Source: Methylotenera sp. (GTDB taxonomy: Bacteria > Pseudomonadota > Gammaproteobacteria > Burkholderiales > Methylophilaceae). From it: 63,532 bases of DNA. Each line of letters opens with the position of its first letter. Position 1 is the first letter of the stretch. Below are positions 27,681 to 35,270 of the stretch, one piece after another. The notes under the pieces were generated by a model, which saw only the letters and a list, made by a program, of their open reading frames with translations, made no database searches and was not told the DNA's origin. A program made the translations under genes and the position numbers. Location: NCBI GenBank assembly GCA_020622105.1, contig JAHRYP010000012.1, forward strand, positions 1 through 63,532, in the 5' to 3' direction.

Positions 27681-28813
27681 GACGCTGGGATATTTTCTGC
27701 AAAATCGTCGACAATTTCGGCGACATCGGCGTGTGCTGGCGTTTGGCCAAGCAGCTTGAACATGAACATGCTATTAATGTCCGACTGTGGATTGATGACC
27801 TGAATATCGCCAGGCAACTGATAGCAGCATTAGATACTGCGCAAAGAGTACAGCGGGTTGATAACATCACAATAGCAGTCTGGGATGCAGACACTTCGTT
27901 TGATCAGGCCGCAGAAGTAGTGATCGAAGCCTTTGGCTGCGACCTCCCAGAAAGCTATCTGACGCTGCTGCAGCCAGACAATATCTGGATTAATCTGGAA
28001 TACTTGTCAGCTGAACCATGGGTAGAAGGTTTTCATGCAAGAAATTCAAAGCGCGGCGATCTGACGCGTCACTTCTTTTTTCCCGGCTTTACTCGAGCAA
28101 CCGGCGGCCTGCTGCGTGAACATGACATTGTCAAAAACAATCAAAAAATTGCGTCTAGCAAACAGCTGCAATCTGACTTTTTTCGGCAGCTGAATTTGCC
28201 ACTGAATGACGACAGCGCTACGCTCAACATCTCGCTATTCAGCTACCCGCATGCACCTATCAGCGACCTGCTATCCGCGATGGCAGATTCATCTACAAAA
28301 ATCAGCTGTTATGTCCCCACCACCAGCATCTTACCCAAAGTTGCTGCGTTTTTCGGTAAAGAATTCATCACCGCTGGCGACCATCTGCGCCATAACAATC
28401 TAAACCTGCATGTGCTGCCATTCTTGAGCCAGGCTGATTACGACAAACTGCTGGCAAACTGCGATGTCAATTTTGTACGCGGTGAAGACAGCTGGATACG
28501 CGCGATCTGGGCTGGCAAGCCTTTTATCTGGCAACCCTACCTGCAGACTGAAGATACACACCTGCTCAAACTGAAAGCCTTTCTCGATGTGTTTTATTCA
28601 GGCTGTGAAGGCGCGGCGCAACAAGCCACAATTGCCATGCACAACGCCTGGGCATCACAACAAATCACTGCGTCAACATGGCAAGATTACTTAAGCAATA
28701 TCAACACACTTAAAACATTTACGGTACAGCAAACCAGCGCATTGGCCTCACAGCCGGACCTTGCAACTAACTTGGTGATTTATATTGAAAAATTACATCA
28801 CAATAAGATATAA
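27677..28813 (+). CDS. earP: EF-P arginine rhamnosyltransferase EarP
   Basis: A 378-residue GT-B glycosyltransferase (formerly DUF2331) that transfers rhamnose from dTDP-rhamnose to Arg32 of elongation factor P. The N-terminal signature WDIFCKIVDNFGDIGVCWRL contains the catalytic-type Asp residues, and the nucleotide-binding motif FVRGEDSWIRAIWAGKPFIW is near the C-terminus. It sits directly upstream of efp (43 bases), as in other EarP organisms, and overlaps greB. Confidence 0.97.
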   Translation: MRRWDIFCKIVDNFGDIGVCWRLAKQLEHEHAINVRLWIDDLNIARQLIAALDTAQRVQRVDNITIAVWDADTSFDQAAEVVIEAFGCDLPESYLTLLQPDNIWINLEYLSAEPWVEGFHARNSKRGDLTRHFFFPGFTRATGGLLREHDIVKNNQKIASSKQLQSDFFRQLNLPLNDDSATLNISLFSYPHAPISDLLSAMADSSTKISCYVPTTSILPKVAAFFGKEFITAGDHLRHNNLNLHVLPFLSQADYDKLLANCDVNFVRGEDSWIRAIWAGKPFIWQPYLQTEDTHLLKLKAFLDVFYSGCEGAAQQATIAMHNAWASQQITASTWQDYLSNINTLKTFTVQQTSALASQPDLATNLVIYIEKLHHNKI

Positions 28814-28856
28814 TGCCCGGTTTTACGCATGTCCCCTTTAATTTGTAAGGCAACCT

Positions 28857-29417
28857 ATGAAAACAGCACAAGAACTCCGCGTTGGTAACGTGATTATGGT
28901 AGGCAACGATCCACTCGTTGTTGTTAAAACAGAGTACAACAAATCTGGCCGTAACTCTGCCGTAGTTAAAATGAAATTCAAAAACCTGCTTACTGACACT
29001 CCTAGCGAAAACGTATACAACGCTGGCGATAAGTTTGAAGTTGTTATTCTGGATAAAAAAGAAGTGACTTACTCATACTTCGCTGATCCTGCTTATGTAT
29101 TCATGGATGCCGACTACAACCAATACGACGTTGACGGTGAGTATATGACTGACGTTTTACCATTCCTGGAAGACGGCTTGGCTGCTGACTTGCGTTTTTA
29201 CAACGACAAAGCAATCTCAGTTGAAATTGCAAACTCTGTAGTGCGTGAAATCACTTACACAGAGCCAGCGGTTAAAGGCGACACATCAGGTAAAGTTTTG
29301 AAACCAGCTAAAATCGCTACCGGTTTTGAAGTAGCTGTGCCCTTATTTGTTAGCCAAGGCGACAGAATCGAGATCGATACACGCACCGGCGAATACAAAA
29401 ACCGCGTCATGAAATAA
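28857..29417 (+). CDS. efp: Elongation factor P (Arg32 type)
   Basis: A 186-residue EF-P that relieves ribosome stalling at polyproline. The acceptor loop reads NKSGRNS with arginine at position 32, not the lysine used by EpmA organisms. This matches the EarP gene directly upstream and shows the rhamnosylation branch. The three-domain layout is complete, ending [17 protein letters not shown]. An AAGG ribosome site precedes the ATG, and a strong terminator follows. Confidence 0.98.
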   Translation: MKTAQELRVGNVIMVGNDPLVVVKTEYNKSGRNSAVVKMKFKNLLTDTPSENVYNAGDKFEVVILDKKEVTYSYFADPAYVFMDADYNQYDVDGEYMTDVLPFLEDGLAADLRFYNDKAISVEIANSVVREITYTEPAVKGDTSGKVLKPAKIATGFEVAVPLFVSQGDRIEIDTRTGEYKNRVMK

Positions 29418-29459
29418 GTTTGAATTAAGTTTTACCTTATTAAAATAGGTAAAAAATTC

Positions 29460-29489
29460 AAAAAAGGGAGCAACTAGCTCCCTTTTTTT
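29460..29489 (+). terminator. Intrinsic terminator after efp
   Basis: GGGAGC and GCTCCC pair around AACTA, preceded by an A-run and followed by seven T residues. This is a classic terminator for the greB-earP-efp transcript, 43 bases after the efp stop. Confidence 0.93.
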
Positions 29490-29578
29490 ATGCCTAATAT
29501 ATGTAAAATCGCGTTAAGATAGCGCAATAACACCTTCGTGGCAGTATATCAAAAACAAAAATCACCAGGGGCAGAGAA

Positions 29579-30256
29579 ATGAACGACAAACAACTGGTAG
29601 CACTGCAAGCAGCAAAATACGTAAAAAATGGCATGCTGGTTGGTCTGGGCACCGGCTCAACTGCCAATTACTTCATTGATGAACTTGCACGTTTATCTCG
29701 TGAAGAAGGCCTAAAAGTCACGACGGTGGCAAGCTCTACCATCAGCGCACAAAAGGCACAGTCTCTCAAATTACCTATCGTTGCACTCGAACATATAAGC
29801 CAGATTGATTTATATGTAGATGGTGCGGATGAAATTACCGCGGATAAAACACTGCTTAAAGGCCGTGGCAGCGATCTGGTAAAAGAAAAGCTGCTGGCAA
29901 AAGCCGCCACAGAATTTATTACCGTAGCTGACTCCAGTAAGCTGGTGAGCTATATCGGCCAGAACTTCGTAATTCCGATTGAAGTGATTCCATTTGCCTG
30001 GCAGTTAGCCAAGAAAAATCTGGAAGATATCGGTGCGCAAGGTGACCTGCGCCCGAATGCAGCTAAAGATGGTTTCTGGGTAACATCACATGGCAGTTAT
30101 GTGCTGGATATGAAGTTTGATAAAAGTCTGGATGCCGCTACTTTAAATGCGCTCATTAATAACACGCCAGGCGTTGTTGAACATGGCATATTCTATAAAC
30201 TTGCCGATACGATTCTGATTGCCGATAACGGCATTGTGAGTGAGTATCAGAATTGA
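29579..30256 (+). CDS. rpiA: Ribose-5-phosphate isomerase A
   Basis: A 225-residue isomerase interconverting ribose-5-P and ribulose-5-P. Family motifs are GLGTGSTANYFID near the N-terminus, DLYVDGADEIT with the catalytic acids, LKGRGSDLVKEKLLA with the catalytic Lys, and the C-terminal NNTPGVVEHGIFY. In a methylotroph of this family it serves the ribulose monophosphate cycle as well as the pentose phosphate pathway (inference). The mltF start follows 26 bases after its stop. Confidence 0.97.
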   Translation: MNDKQLVALQAAKYVKNGMLVGLGTGSTANYFIDELARLSREEGLKVTTVASSTISAQKAQSLKLPIVALEHISQIDLYVDGADEITADKTLLKGRGSDLVKEKLLAKAATEFITVADSSKLVSYIGQNFVIPIEVIPFAWQLAKKNLEDIGAQGDLRPNAAKDGFWVTSHGSYVLDMKFDKSLDAATLNALINNTPGVVEHGIFYKLADTILIADNGIVSEYQN

Positions 30257-30282
30257 TTTTCTCAATTCCAGATAAACACTTT

Positions 30283-31688
30283 ATGCGTTTATTTTTTATT
30301 CAGCCGCTTTTGATTTTCATGCTGATACTACTATCTGCCTGTAAACCTGCTGATCCAATTACCAAGCTGCCCTCAATTAGTCCGGCTAAAAAAGAAATTG
30401 TTTTTGTCACCCACAATGGTCCTACTACCTACTATTTAAATAACGATAGTCAGCCAGCTGGTATCGAATACGATTTAGCGCAATTATTTGTAAAAGAATA
30501 TTATCCCGGCTATGAAATCCGATTTACATTAGTCAACAGCATCAGCGATGTGATCCCCAGCCTGCTGAAGAATAAAGCACATATCGCTGCAGCAAATCTG
30601 ACCGTCACGCATCTGCGTGAACATCTCGTGCTATTTTCAACCCCTTACCAGGAAACGCAGCAACAGTTAATTTTCAATAATGAAGTGAATAAAAAACCAA
30701 AAAAACTGACTGATATCAAAGATAAAAAAATTGCAGTGCCAGAGGGCACCAGTTATGCGGAAAGGTTGGCAGAGCTACAGAAAAAACAACCCTCACTGCA
30801 CTGGCACGCGGAAAAGCATACTAATACCGAATCACTGCTAGAAGAGGTTGCCGACGGCGTATTGGATTTCACTGTTGCAGATAACTATATTGCTGCCCTG
30901 ATGCAAAACTACCATCCGAATTTAGATGTCGCGCTACCTATTGGACCTGCTGATAAAATCGCTTGGGCCATGTCTAAAAATGCAGACCCTGTATTAGTCA
31001 AGAACGTAAATACCTTCTTCAGAAAAATCAAGAAAAACGGCTCATTGCGTAACTTGCTGGATCGCTATTATGGGCACAATGAGCGTTTGAATACGATGGA
31101 TATCACCACATTCCTCAAACGCAGCAACACCTGTTGCCTAATATATTCCTGTTCAAACAGGCGCAGGATGTGACGGGTCTGGATTGGCGCCTACTTGCTG
31201 CAGTCAGTTACAGGGAATCGCATTGGGATACGTTCAACACCTCACCTACCAATGTACGCGGCTTAATGATGCTGACAGAAAGTACTGCAGACTTGATGGG
31301 AGTAACGGATAGATTAGACCCAAAACAGAGTATTCCGGCTGGAGCAAAGTACATTATGAAGCTCAAAGATACGATACCGGAACGTATTCCGGAACCTGAT
31401 AGAACTTATATGGCACTCGCTGCCTATAACATAGGCTATGCGCATTTAGAAGATGCACGTGTGCTGGCAAAACGACTGGGCCTTAACCCGGACAGTTGGG
31501 CAGACATCAAGAAGACGCTGGTACTGCTTAAAAACCCGGACTATTACACAACGCTCAAATATGGCTACGCCAGCGGCGGCGCTCCAGTGGTTTTTGTAGA
31601 ATCCGTGCGCAGCTATCAACGCATTCTTGAGAAATACCAGCCTGAACATAACTCTGAAATGTATAAACTCAGAATTGCGCGCAATTAA
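30283..31688 (+). pseudogene. mltF: Frameshifted membrane-bound lytic transglycosylase F (mltF)
   Basis: Two overlapping frames together make one MltF. The first (30283-31173) has a lipobox (LSAC) and a solute-binding-like domain ending NERLNTMDITTFLK. The second (visible to 31688) has the SLT lytic transglycosylase domain with catalytic Glu in AAVSYRESHWD. Adding one A to the AAA run at 31117-31119 restores FLK-TQQHLLPNIFLFKQ, which aligns without gaps to E. coli MltF (FLR-HIDARLPRYQALFEK). So one base is missing here, by decay or sequencing error. As read, the catalytic domain is cut off. The ATG at 30283 is preferred over the TTG at 30253. Confidence 0.85.
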
Positions 31689-31732
31689 CTTTTCTATTTA
31701 AGGCACCTCTACTCATTCGGGGATGTTTTGGT

Positions 31733-32143
31733 ATGTACCCACTAAGCCTATCTCACGCTCTAACCGTTACACTCAGCCTCATCATCAGCATAAGCTTGTT
31801 GCATGGCGAAGCTTATGCTGATGATTACCCGCATATGCAAATACTGCTGGAAACCGAGCAGACCATTGCCGGTGAGCCACTCACATACCCGCAATCAGGG
31901 CAGGCGAAAGTGACCTCTGCTATCATTACCATTCCTTCAGGGCAATCCACCGGATGGCATAAGCACAAAGTACCGCTGGTAGCCTACCTGTTAGCCGGGG
32001 AACTGGAAATGGAATACGCTAACGGCAAACGGGTTCAGTTCAAGAAAGGTGAAGCGCTCATGGAGGCTATCGCTGTGCCGCATATAGGCTCAAATCTTGG
32101 AGCAACACCAGCCTTAGATATTTGTTGCATTTCTAGGCACTGA
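31733..32143 (+). CDS. Secreted cupin-domain protein (N-terminal part of an apparent broken fusion)
   Basis: A 136-residue frame with a signal peptide (to YADD) and a cupin barrel: IPSGQSTGWHKHKVPLVAYLLAGELEME with metal-type His residues, and KKGEALMEAIAVPHIG. It ends just short of the last cupin strand. In the +1 frame the missing strand follows immediately (IFVAFLGTD) and the frame stays open into the VanX-like dipeptidase. An indel near 32116-32119 is therefore the simplest explanation. Alone it would be a truncated periplasmic cupin. Confidence 0.7.
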   Translation: MYPLSLSHALTVTLSLIISISLLHGEAYADDYPHMQILLETEQTIAGEPLTYPQSGQAKVTSAIITIPSGQSTGWHKHKVPLVAYLLAGELEMEYANGKRVQFKKGEALMEAIAVPHIGSNLGATPALDICCISRH

Positions 32144-32753
32144 CAAAACTGATTTTACTGAAATTACTAACGCCCCAACCAGACCGCCAGTCATACCGAA
32201 CGCAACAGCAAAAGTTGATCTGGTTGATTTGTCTAAATTTGATACACGTCTGCAATTTGACATCCGCTACGCCACAGCTAATAACTTTATGGCAAAGCCT
32301 TTATATAGCAGTGCACGCGCAATGTTGCAGCGCCCTGCCGCCGAAGCTTTAACCAGAGCGCATGACAGATTACGCTCTTATGGATACGGTCTACTCGTGT
32401 TTGATGCTTACCGGCCGTGGCAGATTACACGTGATATGTGGGATAAGCATCCTCTGAGCCGGGCCTATTTGTCAGACCCGCTCAAAGGATCCCGGCATAA
32501 TCGCGGCTGCGCGCTGGATATCACGCTATATGATTTAAAAACCGGCAAGGAAGTCATCATGCCCAGCGCTTATGATGAATTTACAGAACGTGCACACCCG
32601 GATTACGAGGGCGGCTCGCCGGAACAAACAAAAGCCAGAGACTTGTTGCGGAATGCAATGGAAGCCGAAGGATTCACTGTGTACCAAAATGAATGGTGGC
32701 ACTTTGACTACAATGGCTGGGAGGCTTATCCAGTATTAAATAACCCGTTATAA
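32118..32753 (+). CDS. VanX-like D-Ala-D-Ala dipeptidase (C-terminal part of an apparent broken fusion)
   Basis: M15D-family zinc dipeptidase. Motifs: FDIRYATANNF, LVFDAYRPW with the catalytic Arg, the zinc motif SRHNRGCALDIT, and the catalytic EWWHFDY. The frame is open from 32118, just after a TAG; the first in-frame start codons are a CTG at 32220, a TTG at 32229 and an ATG at 32289, the last cutting into the domain. It has no signal peptide of its own. Family members act in the cell wall or cytoplasm on D-Ala-D-Ala. It most likely formed one ~340-residue secreted protein with the cupin upstream. Confidence 0.78.
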   Translation: MFVAFLGTDKTDFTEITNAPTRPPVIPNATAKVDLVDLSKFDTRLQFDIRYATANNFMAKPLYSSARAMLQRPAAEALTRAHDRLRSYGYGLLVFDAYRPWQITRDMWDKHPLSRAYLSDPLKGSRHNRGCALDITLYDLKTGKEVIMPSAYDEFTERAHPDYEGGSPEQTKARDLLRNAMEAEGFTVYQNEWWHFDYNGWEAYPVLNNPL

Positions 32754-32799
32754 CTACACTGGATAAACCAGAAACCTATTTAAAACCCCAATTTAACAG

Positions 32800-33399
32800 C
32801 TAGTTTAATTCATCAACGCTATCAACGATTGCTGCATACAAGTCACGTGTAGAGGCTATCGCTCCATCCTGTACTTCCTGTGCTGACAACACTTTACCGT
32901 TGGCTGCCTGTAACGGACGCGTTGCAGTAGCACTCGCAACCACCGTGACAAAATAACCAAGATTAAAAGCACCATGTGCTGTGGAGTTAATACACATATG
33001 TGTCATAAATCCAGCCAGCACAATGTTCTTGATGCCCAGTGCTTTCAGCTGTTGATCAAGATCCGTAGCAACGAACGAATTCGGGTAGTTTTTCGTAATC
33101 ACAGGTTCTCCGGCAATAGGTGCCACTTCATCACAAATGGCGCCAATTTCTGCTGAGACGTCATAAGGCGAGCCAACACCAGCATCATGCTGGATATGAA
33201 TTACAGGAATTTTAAGCTCTCTGGCTTTAGCCAGTAGCCTCCTGGCCTCCAGAATAGCAACCTCTACTCCCGTTAACTGCATCAGGCCTTTTCTGTAGGT
33301 ATTCTGGCAGTCAATCATGACCAACGCAGACTCTTTTAACGGTGCAGCTGCTAAACCAAGACCAACAATTTCACGCAAAGTTTTTGATGCTTTAATCAT
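32800..33399 (-). CDS. Isochorismatase-family cysteine hydrolase
   Basis: A 199-residue cytoplasmic hydrolase. The triad is Asp30 (VMIDCQN), Lys103 (ITKNYPNSF) and Cys136 (GFMTHMCINST), with the family cis-peptide region before the Cys. Members include nicotinamidases, biuret hydrolases and many uncharacterised amidases; the substrate here is unknown. It is convergent to the dipeptidase gene and stands alone. Confidence 0.9.
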   Translation of the reverse strand: MIKASKTLREIVGLGLAAAPLKESALVMIDCQNTYRKGLMQLTGVEVAILEARRLLAKARELKIPVIHIQHDAGVGSPYDVSAEIGAICDEVAPIAGEPVITKNYPNSFVATDLDQQLKALGIKNIVLAGFMTHMCINSTAHGAFNLGYFVTVVASATATRPLQAANGKVLSAQEVQDGAIASTRDLYAAIVDSVDELN

Positions 33400-33487
33400 A
33401 GTGAGTTCCTGAAATTAAATGAGTAATCTGTATCATAACCATATTACCAATAAAAATTGGCTTGGTGAGAAAGATCAGCTACCCACA

Positions 33488-34105
33488 TCAAAACTTGCTT
33501 ATATATTCAATAATATAAGCGTCACTCTCATGCTTACCGCTATTAGCCTCCCAGCTACGCACCCATCTAAACTCTATTTCATTATGTTTATTGATTTCAA
33601 AGCTGGGACCCAATCTTACTTTGTTTGAATCATGGCCGTCGGAGCCATCAATTGCCCTGACTGTACGGACCCCCACAGTAAAATCAAAATAGCGGAATTT
33701 ATATTTAAAGGCAGGCTCAAAATACGCATAGGTATAATCATCGCTTTCATTTAAAGCACGGCCTAACAAAACTCTGGTCGTTGCTCTGAGATTATCCGTA
33801 AACTGAAAGTCCTTGCGGAAGCGTATGGCAACTTTCCTTCCGGACTCTTTATGCAATACGCCATCCTCTTTCTCTTTTTCACGCTCTGCCTGAACAAGCA
33901 GCTCGACCTGATTAATCAATCCGTTATTCCATCGGATACCTGGTATCAGTGTCACCGAATTAGCGATCTCAGAATGATCAGGGGCTTCTTCATGCTCGAA
34001 CTCAATAGCGATACGAGGCTGACCTCCATAAAGCGTAGTATCCGCATAAACACTACAGCTAGCAATCAGCATCAATAAGAATATTGGCATGCATAGTGTT
34101 TGCAT
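33488..34105 (-). CDS. Predicted outer-membrane beta-barrel protein
   Basis: A 205-residue protein with a signal peptide (MQTLCMPIFLLMLIASCSVYA). The mature part alternates polar and hydrophobic residues in ~10 short strands rich in Tyr/Phe/Arg and ends in Phe (IIEYISKF), as barrel proteins do. The ATG at 34105 begins the signal peptide; a GTG at 34144 would add 13 residues. No named family is recognised. It has no operon partner. Confidence 0.72.
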   Translation of the reverse strand: MQTLCMPIFLLMLIASCSVYADTTLYGGQPRIAIEFEHEEAPDHSEIANSVTLIPGIRWNNGLINQVELLVQAEREKEKEDGVLHKESGRKVAIRFRKDFQFTDNLRATTRVLLGRALNESDDYTYAYFEPAFKYKFRYFDFTVGVRTVRAIDGSDGHDSNKVRLGPSFEINKHNEIEFRWVRSWEANSGKHESDAYIIEYISKF

Positions 34106-34294
34106 TATTAAATAGTCCGTTATTATTCTTTCTGTAGCATTCACAATAAAGGACTAAACTTAATTCAAACTGAATTATTAAAACGTAATGATCATTCATG
34201 CAATTTTTAGACGTCATTAACCTGCAACGTAGAACTGTTCCACGTTTCAAAGGTCAAGACAATGAATGTATTTAAACGAGAAAGGCTCTGCTGA

Positions 34295-34561
34295 ATGAAA
34301 TGCCCGGTATGTGACAATGTAAATTTAATGATGAGTGAAAGACAAGGTGTAGAAATTGACTATTGCCCTGGCTGCAGGGGTATCTGGTTAGATCGTGGCG
34401 AGCTGGATAAAATAATAGATAAAAGTAGCCAGCCAGCTGCTCAACCAACACACAATGATGATCATGGTTATAAACAACGCAGTTATGAAGCTCCCCGTGA
34501 CGATCAGTATTACAAAAAGAAAAAGAAAGAAAGCTTCTTAAGCGAACTGTTCGATTTTTAA
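34295..34561 (+). CDS. TFIIB-type zinc-ribbon protein
   Basis: An 88-residue protein with the zf-TFIIB pattern: CPVC near the N-terminus, then YCPGCRGIWLDRGELDKII, giving four Cys ligands. The C-terminal half is polar and Lys-rich, ending SELFDF. Such small zinc ribbons are widespread and uncharacterised. A strong terminator follows. Confidence 0.88.
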   Translation: MKCPVCDNVNLMMSERQGVEIDYCPGCRGIWLDRGELDKIIDKSSQPAAQPTHNDDHGYKQRSYEAPRDDQYYKKKKKESFLSELFDF

Positions 34562-34580
34562 ATCCAAACATACCCACACA

Positions 34581-34606
34581 AAAACGGCGCTAATCAGCGC
34601 CGTTTT
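34581..34606. terminator. Intrinsic terminator after the zinc-ribbon gene
   Basis: AAAACGGCGCT (34581-34591) and AGCGCCGTTTT (34596-34606) are perfect complements with a 4-base loop. The flanking A- and T-runs let it work on both strands, for the zinc-ribbon and the convergent PepSY gene. Confidence 0.9.
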
Positions 34607-34665
34607 CATAGTTTCTAATTTAAGCCTATAAATAACAATCGCATCTTTTATCGATTGATTATCCG

Positions 34666-34986
34666 CTAAAACCAGTCACGCCTGACTTTTCCTACGGCAC
34701 CGGTTTTTGCGTCTATATCTACTTCCCACTCTCGGCCATCGGCATCAACAATCTCAAATTCATAATCCCAACCCTTGCCAAAATCACGATCATCCAGATC
34801 GGCATCTGTAACAACACCCGGCTTGGCTGCTAAAGCTTTTGCCTTGGCCTGATCCAGGGTAATCAATCCAAACTCATTGGTAATTGCAGCGATCTCCTGC
34901 GCATCATCATCTGCATATACTGATGGTACGTTCAGTATTAATGCTATGCCGGACACAACAAAAGCTGTTTTAAAAGTATTTTTCAT
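34666..34986 (-). CDS. Secreted acidic PepSY-domain protein
   Basis: A 106-residue periplasmic protein: signal peptide (cleaved near VYA-DDD), then one PepSY domain (ITLDQAKAKALAAKPGVV, then YEFEIVDADGREWEVDIDAKTGAV). The mature part is strikingly acidic, with many Asp/Glu clustered in TDADLDDRDFGKGWDYEFE. It is divergent from a TonB-dependent receptor across a ~280-base region. Small PepSY proteins occur beside metal-uptake genes, and one in Methylobacillus (LanPepSY) binds lanthanides. A metal-binding role here is inference. A good ribosome site (GGAGAC) precedes the ATG. Confidence 0.85.
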   Translation of the reverse strand: MKNTFKTAFVVSGIALILNVPSVYADDDAQEIAAITNEFGLITLDQAKAKALAAKPGVVTDADLDDRDFGKGWDYEFEIVDADGREWEVDIDAKTGAVGKVRRDWF

Positions 34987-35270
34987 TAAAGTCTCCTTAG
35001 TAATTAGTAAGCAGCTTCATTCTAGAAAACCAACCTTAATCAAAACTTAATAAATATCGATTCAAATTAAAACCTTACTTTTTTTATGTTTTTTATTAAC
35101 CACCAATCGGTTTTTAACAGCCAATTATCAAAAAATTCTGAACCATAAAAACCAGTAATTTTTATAAAAAATTAATACAAATCAATAAGTTAATTTAACT
35201 GGCACAGTTATAGCTATCTGTTATGAGGCTATAAATAGCTTTTTGAAATTTTATGGGAAGTAAAAAGTAT

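Noticed and set aside
35040-35252. Possible Fur box in front of the TonB receptor
   Set aside because: The region is AT-rich and offers only poor matches to the 19-base Fur consensus.
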